Positions 19,484 through 28,641 of a DNA stretch of 64,000 nt are shown here, piece after piece. How positions within the stretch are numbered: position 1 is the stretch's first letter; the number at the start of each line of letters is the position of its first letter. Source of the DNA: Candidatus Kapaibacterium sp. (GTDB lineage: Bacteria > Bacteroidota > Ignavibacteria > Kapaibacteriales > UBA7675); NCBI GenBank assembly GCA_028284775.1, contig JANQRB010000013.1, forward strand, positions 1 through 64,000, read 5' to 3'. The position numbers and the translations under genes are program-made. The notes below the pieces were generated by a model. That model was given only the letters and a program-made list of their open reading frames with translations, ran no database searches and was not told the DNA's origin.

Positions 19484-20947
19484 ATGAAGACTTTAGCGCT
19501 AATTGACAGTCTGACGACGGGCGAGCGGAAGACTTTTGAATCTGTGATAAAAACACACAAACGGCAGAGTTTGCAAAAGCTGTTTCGGCACCTTTGCAAA
19601 TTGAAGCGCGGCAAGGCTTCGCCCGACAAAGCCAGGATGTTCGCTGCCGCATTTGACACGGCATATAGTCAGGCAAAGGACTATCTGCTGCGGAATGAGC
19701 TGCGCCTTTTGAATGACAGGCTCCAGGCATTCCTGGTCAACAGGGAATTCGAGCATGCCTGCGGCGAGAACCGGCACCTGTTTAAGCTGTGGCTGCTGAA
19801 GGCGCAGCGGCGGCGTAAACTCAAGCAACAGTTCGAGCTCAGCTATCGGTCAGCATATCGCGCGGCCTGCGAGGATCAGCAGGATGAGCTCGCGACGGAG
19901 ATGCTGGAGCTGCAGTTATACGAATTAGTCAATGAACGCGAAATTACCGACGAAGGCTATGCGCGTGTCGTTGACCTTACGAATAAACAACTGCGGCATA
20001 TCAAACGAGCCTTTATCCAGGGGCTGCGGCCAAAGGAGCTTCGACGCGCCTGGGTTGTTGATACGCTGCGATACTTCGACAGCCAGGAGCCCGCGCCCGC
20101 GCCCGCGGAGTCGCTTGACCTGTTAAGTCCGGACTTGAACAACCCCTATACCTTAAGCACCTACTACAATGCGCTTTCCTATCGCCATGAGGACATGCAA
20201 AGGGTGGCGGTTTGTGAGAAAGCCTTGGAGCATCTCATGCAGTGTAAAGACAAAAATAACAATATGCGAAAGCTGGTATTGTTCACGAATATGGCGCTGG
20301 AATGCCGGCGACTTAACAAAATCGATGACGCCGCGCGCTATTATGCCAAGCTGCTGCAAACTTCACAACGCTACCGGGAACCTTTGCAAGCCTCAGCGGT
20401 GTACAACTACTTCAGTTTCCTGATCTTCCAGGACAAATATCGCGATGCGATCCGCTTTTACCATGAGCAGCCGAAAGAAATGCAGGACAATCCGCGCATC
20501 GGCCACAAACTGCGCTGCAAAATGGGCATGTGCCATATCTTGCTGAATGATCCCGACACCGCGCTGGAATTCCTGGAGACTTCGCTGCGCGAACGACCGG
20601 CCCGCGTGCAATTCTACTTTCGCTTTATTCCGATTTGTGCCCTGTTCCTGCGCGGCGACGCAGAGAGCGCGCTGCGCGAGTGCGGCAATCTGATCGGCAG
20701 CATTCGATACAAAGACCAACGCGCGACTATGGAGGAATTTTATCTGGCGCTCCTGCGACAATACAGCTCTTACTTCGAAGCAGTCCTCGGCCCTCCCGGC
20801 GACTGTCCGCAGCGTTGCGGGCGCATCGCCGCCAAACTGACGCAGTTCCACGCCGACTACGGACCGGAATACAAGGATGACCTGCCTCTGTTATGGCTGA
20901 GCCGGCAATGTGAGGAGCGGAGTACGCAGGGCGAGAAGCATCAATAG
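19484..20947 (+). CDS. Helical-repeat (TPR-like) cytoplasmic protein
   Basis: This 487-residue protein has no signal peptide. It is almost entirely helical with tandem helix pairs; clear TPR-like units occur at YYNALSYRHEDMQRVAVCEK, TNMALECRRLNKIDDAARYY and CHILLNDPDTALEFLE. The N-terminal 100 residues are very basic and rich in Leu/Arg (LQKLFRHLCKLKRGK). Proteins of this general build occur in Bacteroidota without known role. Its stop overlaps the convergent outer-membrane gene by 7 bp, so transcription from the two directions collides with no spacer for a terminator. Confidence 0.6.
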   Translation: MKTLALIDSLTTGERKTFESVIKTHKRQSLQKLFRHLCKLKRGKASPDKARMFAAAFDTAYSQAKDYLLRNELRLLNDRLQAFLVNREFEHACGENRHLFKLWLLKAQRRRKLKQQFELSYRSAYRAACEDQQDELATEMLELQLYELVNEREITDEGYARVVDLTNKQLRHIKRAFIQGLRPKELRRAWVVDTLRYFDSQEPAPAPAESLDLLSPDLNNPYTLSTYYNALSYRHEDMQRVAVCEKALEHLMQCKDKNNNMRKLVLFTNMALECRRLNKIDDAARYYAKLLQTSQRYREPLQASAVYNYFSFLIFQDKYRDAIRFYHEQPKEMQDNPRIGHKLRCKMGMCHILLNDPDTALEFLETSLRERPARVQFYFRFIPICALFLRGDAESALRECGNLIGSIRYKDQRATMEEFYLALLRQYSSYFEAVLGPPGDCPQRCGRIAAKLTQFHADYGPEYKDDLPLLWLSRQCEERSTQGEKHQ

Positions 20948-22248
20948 GCATAGCGCAAACGAAGATACACATTTGAATTGTCCGCCAACTGGCCGAAAAA
21001 GCGATGGTCATCGCCCCACATCAGATTGGCGCCGAGAGCGAACGTGAGGGCGTCGCTCCAGCTTCGCGTCAGCGAGGGTCGCAGGTGGAAGTCCCGCTCG
21101 CCGATCGTGACAAAAGCGAAGAGGGAGAGCGTCAGTGTTTCCTGCATCGTGCGCCATTGCAGCCGCGAGGTCAGGAGATGACGGAATTCCTCGGGCTCGA
21201 ACTCCGCAAAGGCTGAGTTGGCGAGCAGGGCGTCGTGATCCTGCGTCCATTCCAGGTAGTATTGCAGGCCAAGGTTTAGCTGCGCCGCCAGCGATCGTTC
21301 GTGTCCGGCCAGCAGACGCATCTGAGAATTGGGCAGATTTGGATCAGTACCCCGCTTGTCGCGTCGCGAGTCATAGTATGCGCCTTCGAGGGAGGCAATG
21401 CCGCCGAAGAGACTGCCGCGCAGACTCGCTCCATAGACATTGAGGGCGGCATAGCTCTGTATGCTGTCCCGGCTGTCAAATGCCAGCGGCTGTTTGCTGA
21501 AGCCGCGATACAAGTAGGCTGCCAGCTCCACGCCGCCGAGCCGACGGAACAATCGCAGGGCCAGCTCGGCATTGCCGAAGCTTCGTGTCGGCAATCGGGC
21601 CTCTAGAGGCTGTGGCATATTGACGCGACCCAGGCGCCCCGGCAGCATTGGACTGAAAAATGAGAGGCGGGCGCCGCTGATCGCGCGATCCGGTGTGAAA
21701 ACGGGCGTAACAACGATATCGGCATTCAGCGCATCCGAGAAAAGGCTCAATTTAAGCGCATTCGAAGGCGCTTTCAGATACTCATCCGCGCGGCCGATGA
21801 AGAAGGAGACAAAATCCTTTGGAAAGAGATCGTTCAGAAAAAGAAGATCGCCGGTACCCCAGGTCAGGATCTGCCGGCCGGCACGAATGTCCAGCCAGGA
21901 CGCGGCGCGCAGCGTGATGAGCGCCTGCCTGATATCGATATCGACATGGTCGCCGACCTCATCGGCGTTGAAATCGGCTTTCAGACGCAAATCCGCTTCG
22001 TCGATGCTCTGCGCCAGTTCCAGACGAAAGCGAACTTCGCTCAACAGGACGTCATCGGGCTGAACGGGGTCCTCGACGCTGCGCAGGCCCAGCGCGGCTT
22101 CCGCGAAGCCATGCATCGTCAGCGACGGCAACTCTTCGTCGTCCCAATCATCGTCCCAGTCATCCTGGGCGGAAGTGAGTGCTATGCTGCTCAGGAAGCA
22201 CAGGACATACATCAATGCCGACCAAGAGCGCCCGGAGGGAATGAGCAT
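20941..22248 (-). CDS. Outer-membrane beta-barrel protein of an RND/LolA-like operon
   Basis: The protein is 435 residues. I chose ATG at 22248 because it overlaps the previous stop as TAATG, a sign of coupled translation; it starts a signal peptide ending at LTSAQ. An acidic linker (DDWDDDWDDEE) precedes alternating amphipathic strands to the end, and the protein closes with YLRLRYAY, an aromatic C-terminus typical of barrels. The segments FAEAALGLRSVED, DIRAGRQILTWGTGD and FLNDLFPKDF resemble DUF1302-type outer-membrane proteins. The two genes before it, an RND permease and a LolA-like protein, form the usual set with this barrel, pointing to lipid or hydrophobe transport across the envelope. 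Confidence 0.75.
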   Translation of the reverse strand: MLIPSGRSWSALMYVLCFLSSIALTSAQDDWDDDWDDEELPSLTMHGFAEAALGLRSVEDPVQPDDVLLSEVRFRLELAQSIDEADLRLKADFNADEVGDHVDIDIRQALITLRAASWLDIRAGRQILTWGTGDLLFLNDLFPKDFVSFFIGRADEYLKAPSNALKLSLFSDALNADIVVTPVFTPDRAISGARLSFFSPMLPGRLGRVNMPQPLEARLPTRSFGNAELALRLFRRLGGVELAAYLYRGFSKQPLAFDSRDSIQSYAALNVYGASLRGSLFGGIASLEGAYYDSRRDKRGTDPNLPNSQMRLLAGHERSLAAQLNLGLQYYLEWTQDHDALLANSAFAEFEPEEFRHLLTSRLQWRTMQETLTLSLFAFVTIGERDFHLRPSLTRSWSDALTFALGANLMWGDDHRFFGQLADNSNVYLRLRYAY

Positions 22249-23054
22249 TAGCGGCCTCGCAACCATTGACGCGGCGGATTGCGCAGCGAGCGTTCGCTAA
22301 AGACATCAGCCGGAAAGTTAAGGTCGTATTCGATCTTGCGAAATTCCGATACCGTGTATGTGCCGGACCGCAGGTCGCTGACCTTCATCTTGCTCACGGT
22401 CGGATAGGCGCCGACATTGCGCACTTCAAGCGCCTCGATACGGCGGTAGACCTTGCCGGTGTTATCCAGGTACTCCATTTTGCGGGGCAGATAGCTTTGC
22501 TTGTCGATCCAGGCGGTCCAGGAGCTGAATTCAACCGTCCCCGGATCGATCGGCGTGTTTTTAACGACGTAGTACTCCGAGCTCGTTTCGATCAGCTCAT
22601 GATGATCTTCCTCGACGCCGCGCCCTGAAACATCTTCATAGAAAAAGTCCGATCCCACAAAGCTTGTTCGTTTATCGCCGGCGGCGATCCGTTTAACCAG
22701 GTCCAGCCCCGGCAAATAGAGCCAGCGATCATCGTCCCGCGCGACATGTTTATTCACCAGAAAGACCGTGCCGCGCAAGTCGGCGGGACGGCTGAAATGC
22801 AGGAGATACTCCTGGTCGCCGCCGTCGTTGATGTCGCGACGCAAGATCGTGAATTGTCGCACACGCTCTCGTCCCTGCGCATCCGTGATGGTCATGCGGA
22901 CGCGCGCCCGTCCGTCGGTACCGGCATAATAGGCTGCCAGGTTGGCCTTGCCGACGATCGCATCCGCTTCGCCGCCTTTGGGGGCGCTGCCCTCAATTCG
23001 ATCGACGCCCAGGCTGCAGATGAGAAAAAACAAGATTGAAACAATACGTAGCAT
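22248..23054 (-). CDS. Outer-membrane lipoprotein-sorting (LolA-like) protein
   Basis: This 268-residue protein has a signal peptide (MLRIVSILFFLICSLGVDRIEGSA). Segments typical of the LolA-like family associated with RND transporters are present: RVRMTITDAQGRERVRQF, RPADLRGTVFLV, DDRWLYLPGLDLVKRIAAGD, FVGSDFFYEDVSGRGVEED and WIDKQSYLPRKMEYLD. The fold is an open beta-barrel that binds acyl chains in the periplasm. It lies between the permease (48-bp gap) and the outer-membrane barrel (TAATG overlap), consistent with a periplasmic carrier linking the two membranes. The cargo is unknown. Confidence 0.85.
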   Translation of the reverse strand: MLRIVSILFFLICSLGVDRIEGSAPKGGEADAIVGKANLAAYYAGTDGRARVRMTITDAQGRERVRQFTILRRDINDGGDQEYLLHFSRPADLRGTVFLVNKHVARDDDRWLYLPGLDLVKRIAAGDKRTSFVGSDFFYEDVSGRGVEEDHHELIETSSEYYVVKNTPIDPGTVEFSSWTAWIDKQSYLPRKMEYLDNTGKVYRRIEALEVRNVGAYPTVSKMKVSDLRSGTYTVSEFRKIEYDLNFPADVFSERSLRNPPRQWLRGR

Positions 23055-23102
23055 GGTTCACCTTTTTCGTGAAATGTCGGACCGTGTTCCGGTCGTCGCC
23101 AA

Positions 23103-25661
23103 TTAGGTCTTTGTGCGGACGGCGAGACGCTTCCCGGTCATTCGCAGCAGGCCGGGCAACAGGACCAGGGTTGCAAAGCATGATGTCGCCATGATCGCCG
23201 CCAGAAAGAATCCGACTGTGTTATAGGGAATGAGCGGTGAGGCGAGCAGAGGTAAAAACCCGATCGCCACCACAATCGCATTCCGTGTAATCGCGCGTGC
23301 CGGCTCTTGAAACAGTTGTCCGACAGTCGCCGGCCAGTCGCCCAGTTCGGCGTATAGTGTCCGGGCACGTTGCAGAAAATGGATCGAAAAGTCGACCGAC
23401 AGACCGAGCGTCAGGGAGCTGAGGACGGCAATCGGCATGTCGTAATCTTTGCCCAGTAATCCGATCAGACCGTAGATGAAAGTGATGGTAATCGACAGCG
23501 GCAGCATAGCCAGCAGGCCGAGCCACAGCGAACGAAAGAGCAGCAGCATCATGAGAAATACGATCAGGAAGCTGCCCAGCAGCGCTTCGAGCATTCCCTG
23601 CACCATCGCCTGCTGCCACACGACATTGAGATAGGTCAGGCCGGCCCATTGCAGCCGGACGCCCTCGGGCAGCGGCTGCCGCTCGAGATAATCGTCGACG
23701 TGACGCGTAAGCGCCAGCATGTCCTGATTGTCGCCGCTGCGCAGTTGCAGCCAGAGCACGGTAGCGCGAAAGTCGGGCCGCACGAAGTGCCAGACATCCT
23801 GAGGACGATGCGAGGACTGATAACTCAGCAGGGTCTGCGCAATTCCCGCGGCGCTGCCGGGAAGACGGAAATATTCTTCGGCGCCCTCGCGCAGCTCGCG
23901 GTGGACGGTTTTTACAATATCGACCAGCGAATTCGATTTGCCGACCCGGCCGGATTGCTGCAAATCCGTCTGCAGCGCTTCGACATAGCGCAATGCCGAA
24001 GGTGTCTGAAAATATTTGGCGGCCGACTGCTGCTCTTCAAGCAGGAGCAGCACTTCATCCCACAGCTCAGCGGCGACATCATCAGCTTCGTCCATCAGGC
24101 TCAGGACGGCATCGATGCGGACATCGAACATGCTTTCCGCCGGCAGAGAAGCCGTTGTGGCCATTATCGCTTCCCATTGCGGACGCAGGTCGATCCCCTG
24201 TTCCCGCTGTCCCTCAAGGAGCAGAGTGTCAATGGGCTGTGGGGCGGCGGGCGCGGCGGCAGAATCTACCGTGAGTACCAAATAGGCGTCGTAGGTACCG
24301 CCGAAATGCTTGTTGAGGACCCGGTCGGCCACCCGAATACGGTGATCGCTCTCGAACCAGCGGACCGGATTGTCATTGATACGAATGCGGCTGATGCCGA
24401 CCACGCTGAGGGCGAGCAGCAGCAGCGCTGCCACCAGCAGCGGTTTCGAGGCCGAAAGCGTCCCCGGTCCGATACGCGCCAGCCAGGATGCAAGGCGCTG
24501 ACCCTGCGTTTGAGGCGCTTGACGAAGCCTGGCAATCCGCGCATCACTCAACAGCATGATGTAGGCCGGAATGAATGTAATTGTCAGCAGAAAGGCCAGC
24601 AGAATGCCGATGGCGACAAAAATACCGAAAACGCGTACCGGCGGTATCGGCGCCAGTGCCAGCGACGCAAAGCCGGCCGCCGATGTGAGCGAGGTAAAGA
24701 GCATCGGCCGAAACAGGTGCTCCAGCACCCGGACGATTGTTGCGCGCCGTTTCCCGATACGCGGGTATAGATCGGCGAATTCGCTCAGGATATGAACGGC
24801 ATCGACAACGGCAATCGGCATCAGGAAGATTGGTATCATCGAGCTCATAATGTGCACGGTGTAGCCCATCCCGATCAGCAGTCCCATGGTGGCGCCGACC
24901 GTGATAAAGGCTACGATCATTGGCGAGATTATAAGGGACAGACTGCGGAAAAAGAAGAGCATCAGCAGGAAAATGATCAGACCGGCCAGGGGCGCGGCGA
25001 TGCCCATCTGCCGGAACATCTCGACGCCAAAGGTATCTTCGGCCACCGGCAGGCCGCTGATGAAATACTGCTCCTCGCCGGTGAAATCCGCGATAAGAGC
25101 TTCGATCGCGCTGGCGATACGATGGCTGGCGCTTTTGTCCCGGATCGGCACATAGATTGCTATCGCCTTGCCGTCTTCGCTGATCAGCGTGCCGTACAGC
25201 AGCGGATTGCGCTCAAGGGCCGACCGGATGCTGTCGACGGCGGCGGGTGTGGTCGGCGCTTTGTCCATCAGCCATGCGAAGCGCACCACGCCCGGTCCGT
25301 CGGGCTGGATGTCGTCAACGGTTGCCGGCGATAGCAGTTCCTGGCGCACCACGCCGTCGATGCTCTCGATGCCGCGTGTCAGCTCGTAAACACGGCTCAG
25401 CGAGGCGGTGTTGAAGACGCCCTCCGCATGCCGCTCGTTGACGACGCCGACGACGATCAGATCGTACAGCGCAAAATCAGCCTTGACCTTTTTATGGAAA
25501 AGACGCTCGGCCTGATCGGCCGGCAGCATGTTTTCGGGGTCGGTGTCGATGCTGATCCGCGGAATCTGCGACCCCAGACCGACAAAGAGCAAGCCGGCGA
25601 GCAACATGAGGGTTTTGGGATAGGCAAGCGAAAGATGAATAACTCTGGCGCCCAGGCTCAT
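23103..25661 (-). CDS. RND/MMPL-family transporter
   Basis: This 852-residue inner-membrane protein has the layout of the hydrophobe-exporting RND branch: one N-terminal membrane helix, a large periplasmic domain starting near DTDPENMLPAD, five helices, then the whole unit repeated. The sterol-sensing/MMPL segments are seen at AFITVGATMGLLIGMGYTVH with PIAVVDAVHILSEF in the first half, and at MPIAVLSSLTLGLSVDFSIH in the second. Acidic and polar residues in these helices would carry protons. It is the first gene of a three-gene operon with a LolA-like carrier and an outer-membrane barrel. Family members move lipids, hopanoids or similar molecules; which one cannot be told here. Confidence 0.9.
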   Translation of the reverse strand: MSLGARVIHLSLAYPKTLMLLAGLLFVGLGSQIPRISIDTDPENMLPADQAERLFHKKVKADFALYDLIVVGVVNERHAEGVFNTASLSRVYELTRGIESIDGVVRQELLSPATVDDIQPDGPGVVRFAWLMDKAPTTPAAVDSIRSALERNPLLYGTLISEDGKAIAIYVPIRDKSASHRIASAIEALIADFTGEEQYFISGLPVAEDTFGVEMFRQMGIAAPLAGLIIFLLMLFFFRSLSLIISPMIVAFITVGATMGLLIGMGYTVHIMSSMIPIFLMPIAVVDAVHILSEFADLYPRIGKRRATIVRVLEHLFRPMLFTSLTSAAGFASLALAPIPPVRVFGIFVAIGILLAFLLTITFIPAYIMLLSDARIARLRQAPQTQGQRLASWLARIGPGTLSASKPLLVAALLLLALSVVGISRIRINDNPVRWFESDHRIRVADRVLNKHFGGTYDAYLVLTVDSAAAPAAPQPIDTLLLEGQREQGIDLRPQWEAIMATTASLPAESMFDVRIDAVLSLMDEADDVAAELWDEVLLLLEEQQSAAKYFQTPSALRYVEALQTDLQQSGRVGKSNSLVDIVKTVHRELREGAEEYFRLPGSAAGIAQTLLSYQSSHRPQDVWHFVRPDFRATVLWLQLRSGDNQDMLALTRHVDDYLERQPLPEGVRLQWAGLTYLNVVWQQAMVQGMLEALLGSFLIVFLMMLLLFRSLWLGLLAMLPLSITITFIYGLIGLLGKDYDMPIAVLSSLTLGLSVDFSIHFLQRARTLYAELGDWPATVGQLFQEPARAITRNAIVVAIGFLPLLASPLIPYNTVGFFLAAIMATSCFATLVLLPGLLRMTGKRLAVRTKT

Positions 25662-25766
25662 AGATCCCCGATGTTATGAGAAAGGCACAAAGCTACGCAC
25701 AATAATCCGTCCCGCAAATGACCGCTATCATAGTTGGCAGATCTGCTCACCTGCCGGCTGCGCGCT

Positions 25767-26477
25767 CTACTCAACGATATAGACAAAGCTGAGCTTCACA
25801 CGGGCATCCACAAAATTAGCGCTCGCCGCGCTGGCCTGTCCGCGGCCGTCATGACGGCTGCCGCGCGCGCCGAAGCCGCCGCCGGAGCTAGATCGCTGCC
25901 CAAGATATTCGATGCTGATAATTTTTCCCAGGGCCCAATCGAGCTGGTCGGCCGTAAAAGCTGCCTTGCGCCGGGCATCGGCAATTGCCAGCTCTTTGGC
26001 TTCATCTTCGAGCGCGCGCTGCTGCGATGAAAACAAATCGACGCTGATAATTTCATCGACACCCAGATTCACGAGGTCGGCCTGCAGATCGCTGAGGTCC
26101 GCTATCCGCTTGCTGCGGATAGAAAACACCGAATTCGAGAGATAAAAGTCATCATCGAGCCTGTCGCTCGACCTGCTCTTGCGGGTCAGCCCGGTTGACT
26201 CGAGCTTAATAATATCCGCCGTATAGTTCTGCGCGACCAAATACTGCTCCAACGCCGCCACGATACGGTTATGGGCGTCTCGCGCCGCCGCCGCCGAACT
26301 GTCACGCGTAGAAACACTGAATTTCACGTCGGCTACATCGACAGTAAAAAACTTCTTGCCGTAACCGATCACACTGAAACTGAGCAAGTCACGCGTGTCC
26401 GAAGTGGTCGCGAACTGGCCGAAAGCCACGAGATTGCCGGCCAGGAACGCCAGCACAAGGAATGGTAAACATTTCAT
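25767..26477 (-). CDS. SIMPL (DUF541) domain exported protein
   Basis: This 236-residue protein starts with a signal peptide (MKCLPFLVLAFLAGNLVAFGQ). ATG at 26477 is preferred over a GTG two codons earlier. The SIMPL fold is indicated by FSVIGYGKKFFTVDVADVKFSVSTRD, then NRIVAALEQYLVAQ, SIRSKRIADLSDL and ARRKAAFTADQLDWALGKIISIEY, ending with DARVKLSFVYIVE. Family members are periplasmic or membrane-associated proteins that can form oligomeric rings; their role is poorly defined. A Gly/Ser/Arg-rich loop (SSSGGGFGARGSRHDGRG) is inserted near the C-terminus. The gene stands alone, 105 bp after the RND operon promoter side. Confidence 0.85.
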   Translation of the reverse strand: MKCLPFLVLAFLAGNLVAFGQFATTSDTRDLLSFSVIGYGKKFFTVDVADVKFSVSTRDSSAAAARDAHNRIVAALEQYLVAQNYTADIIKLESTGLTRKSRSSDRLDDDFYLSNSVFSIRSKRIADLSDLQADLVNLGVDEIISVDLFSSQQRALEDEAKELAIADARRKAAFTADQLDWALGKIISIEYLGQRSSSGGGFGARGSRHDGRGQASAASANFVDARVKLSFVYIVE

Positions 26478-26821
26478 AGCCACTCTTTGATTGGTTCTGT
26501 CAGAACTGATGAATTTAGGATGCGCAGTGGCGCCGAGCGGCAGCCGGCACTCTTGCCGGACGGACCGCTATTGGCGTATCGGTAATTTTGACAATCGGCC
26601 GGGGTGTATGTTCGGACTGCGACTGCTGCCGAATGCTGTCAGGCAGCCGACATGCAGGAAAATATCGGGCCCAGGGCGGGACCCTCTCTTCTGGCGGGTT
26701 CAGCGCCTGTGAGGCGACAACTCGGGCAAGAAGCATCGCGCGGCGCAGACGGCAGAAATAAGCGGTCGGCGAATGCTGTCAGCAGACGCCGCCGCCTTAT
26801 TATTTACGAATTAGGGAGCAC
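26478..26821. other. Intergenic region with a weak repeat
   Basis: No gene is visible. A perfect hairpin (CCGGCA at 26544, TGCCGG at 26554) and the direct repeat described at 26714 are the only structures. GAATGCTGTCAG occurs twice, near 26631 and 26772. Confidence 0.4.
26714..26744. repeat. Degenerate repeat flanking a VOC gene, left copy
   Basis: GCGACAACTCGGGCAAGAAG and the following CATCGCGCGGC match 27406-27434 at most positions apart from a 2-bp gap; the shared core is GAAGCATCGC. The two copies lie on either side of the VOC gene at 26822-27196, in the same orientation. Confidence 0.35.
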
Positions 26822-27196
26822 TCAGGGGGCCTGATGCAAGGCCACACGATTGCCCTCCGAATCCTGGAAATGAGCGATCCAGCCGTACTCACCGATACTC
26901 ATTTTCCCCACCAGCGTGCTGCCGCCGTGTTCGCTGATCTTGGCGAGGGTCACTTCAATATCGGGAACGGTGAAATAGACGAGACTGCCGGCATGCGAAG
27001 GTGTGTAGCCTTCAGACTTAATCAAGGTGCCTGTCGCGCCCGCTCCGTCCGGAGACATGGGAAACCAGGCCATTTCGGCGCCGCCCATTTCATTGACCGA
27101 CAGTTCGTAGCCCAAGACGGACTCGTAGAAGTTTTTAGCCCGAGCTATATCGTTTACCGGAATCTCAAACCAGTTAACGGGATTAGGTGCTGCCAT
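26822..27196 (-). CDS. VOC-family (glyoxalase/bleomycin-resistance fold) protein
   Basis: This is a 124-residue protein. ATG at 27196 has GGAGGA placed 4 nt upstream, so it is preferred over two earlier in-frame starts. The VOC pattern is clear: NWFEIPVNDIARAKNFYESVLGYEL forms the first beta-alpha module and VYFTVPDIEVTLAKISEHGG the second, ending with GYGWIAHFQDSEGNRVALHQ-type sequence. Proteins of this small family bind metals and small molecules; the reaction is unknown. A relative lies at 30873-31244 on the other strand, sharing NWF at the start, the G-TGTL/SGAI segment and the E-GN end. Degenerate repeats flank the gene. Confidence 0.85.
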   Translation of the reverse strand: MAAPNPVNWFEIPVNDIARAKNFYESVLGYELSVNEMGGAEMAWFPMSPDGAGATGTLIKSEGYTPSHAGSLVYFTVPDIEVTLAKISEHGGSTLVGKMSIGEYGWIAHFQDSEGNRVALHQAP

Positions 27197-27794
27197 TGGT
27201 TCCTCCATTGGGATTCTATATCGCAAAGTTATGACCGCACAAGGATGTTTCAGGCAGTTGGCCCTGCGCGGCCCTTGATAGTTTCGAATGTTCTGAGTGT
27301 CCAGTCTGCAGGATGCAGCCTCTAAGTCGGGAGCGCCGCAGCTTTGGACGTGCCAAATCCGGAACCGGCAAGCCGAGACGGATCGTGTCGTGACAGTTCA
27401 TCCCGGCGAACTCGGCCAGGAAGCATCGCTCGGCCGGATCGCGCCCTTAACTGTTTACGGGGTGGCAGGCCGCTTCCGCAAGCGCCATTGCCCGGGTTCC
27501 GCCGCAGGGTACTCGATCAGCAGAATTTGGTGCGAGTCACCCGCAGCGTCCGTCCACTACTGCAGAAATCCTCGGAATTGGTCCGCTTAATTGTTGGTAA
27601 AGTGTTCGGATGTCCGGTATTCGGAGTATACCGGCGTCCGTCGTCCATCACATGTCCATTGCAGCGCTTCGAAGTTGTAATTTACAAAAAAATCTTCGTC
27701 ACAATGTTGGCGGCAGATAAAATCTTGTCATGAAAAAATTTTGTAGCGAATCTTCTCCTTTGGGGCTCGCGACAGCAGACAACTAGATTCAACT
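27197..27794. other. Gene-free stretch of about 600 bp
   Basis: Frames here are short and random in composition. It contains the right copy of the degenerate repeat at 27406. The part from 27600 to 27794 becomes AT-rich before the DUF2071 gene's 3' end. No RNA gene or terminator could be supported. Confidence 0.4.
27406..27434. repeat. Degenerate repeat flanking a VOC gene, right copy
   Basis: This is the partner of 26714-26744, with the core CAGGAAGCATCGCTCGGC against CAAGAAGCATCGCGCGGC. It is probably an old, decayed interspersed repeat. Confidence 0.35.
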
Positions 27795-28523
27795 TTATAC
27801 CAGCGTGCGCGCCCGTCTCACCAGCACCGGCGATCCCTGCGCCAGAAAGGCGGAGTGTGGTGCGCGCTCCAACACCTCGGCAAATGCTTCGGGATAGGTC
27901 GCCGGAACATCGCAGTCGAACTCGGATTCAACCGCTCGCCACACTTCCCAGGGCGGATGTTCCACCCGATATTCCAGCGTGCCGCCCTTACGTTGTCGGG
28001 CATAGCCCCAGTAATGCTCGCTGATAAAGGATTCTTCCGTATCGGCTTCCGGCAGATAGGCCCTGCCGCCGACCCGCAGCCCGAGACGATTCCAGCGTCC
28101 GGCCTGCCGCCATTCGTAGCGCACAATGCCACTGCCGTTTTCGCCCAGCTCGTCCTCTCTGCGCATCGGCCGCCTGACGTAGTTTTCGTTGTAGCAGCGC
28201 CGCGCCAGCCAGGCCGTCATCCGTTGCGGCACGATCTCCTTGATGAAGACCACGCCGCGTCGCTGTCCTTCCGGGCCGTACCGACGCACATAAAAACGCA
28301 GATTCACTTCCTCGAAGTCCTGGTATCCGGGAACACGCAGGCCAAGTAAACGGGTATCGAGAAACTGGAAGCCGACGATACTGACATAGTGGCCGCCGCG
28401 ATAGTCGTCCAGCTCGGTGCCCGCCGGCAGGTAGGGTGCGAGCAGATGCGGATCGACTTCGTAATTGAGCATCGCCAGATGGATCCAGCGCGCCGTCAGA
28501 AAAACACCTTTTTGACCTTCCAA
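27795..28523 (-). CDS. DUF2071 (YqjF-like) family protein
   Basis: This 242-residue cytoplasmic protein matches DUF2071 along its length: FLTARWIHLAMLNYEVDPHLL at the N-terminus, YLPAGTELDDYRGGHYVSIVGF, FEEVNLRFYVRR, GVVFIKEIVPQRMTAW, LARRCYNENY, and SEHYWGYARQRKGGTLEYRVEHPPW. The family's role is not established. The frame opens with TTG at 28523; the first ATG (at residue 18) would remove the conserved FLTARW segment, so TTG is the likely start. It lies alone between long non-coding stretches. Confidence 0.8.
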   Translation of the reverse strand: MEGQKGVFLTARWIHLAMLNYEVDPHLLAPYLPAGTELDDYRGGHYVSIVGFQFLDTRLLGLRVPGYQDFEEVNLRFYVRRYGPEGQRRGVVFIKEIVPQRMTAWLARRCYNENYVRRPMRREDELGENGSGIVRYEWRQAGRWNRLGLRVGGRAYLPEADTEESFISEHYWGYARQRKGGTLEYRVEHPPWEVWRAVESEFDCDVPATYPEAFAEVLERAPHSAFLAQGSPVLVRRARTLV

Positions 28524-28641
28524 TAAGCCCTGGCCCCCGCGTTAAGTCCGTGTCGTTCGCCTCTCGCTGACGCCGGCCGGCTACTAAGATTGTGGCAGTG
28601 ACACTGAAAAGCGGAGGGCGGCGAAGCCGAGCCAAACCTGT

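Noticed and set aside
23649-24770. Plus-strand open frame of 373 codons
   Set aside because: It is antisense to the RND transporter, with Gln/Arg-rich random composition. The transporter has clear family motifs.
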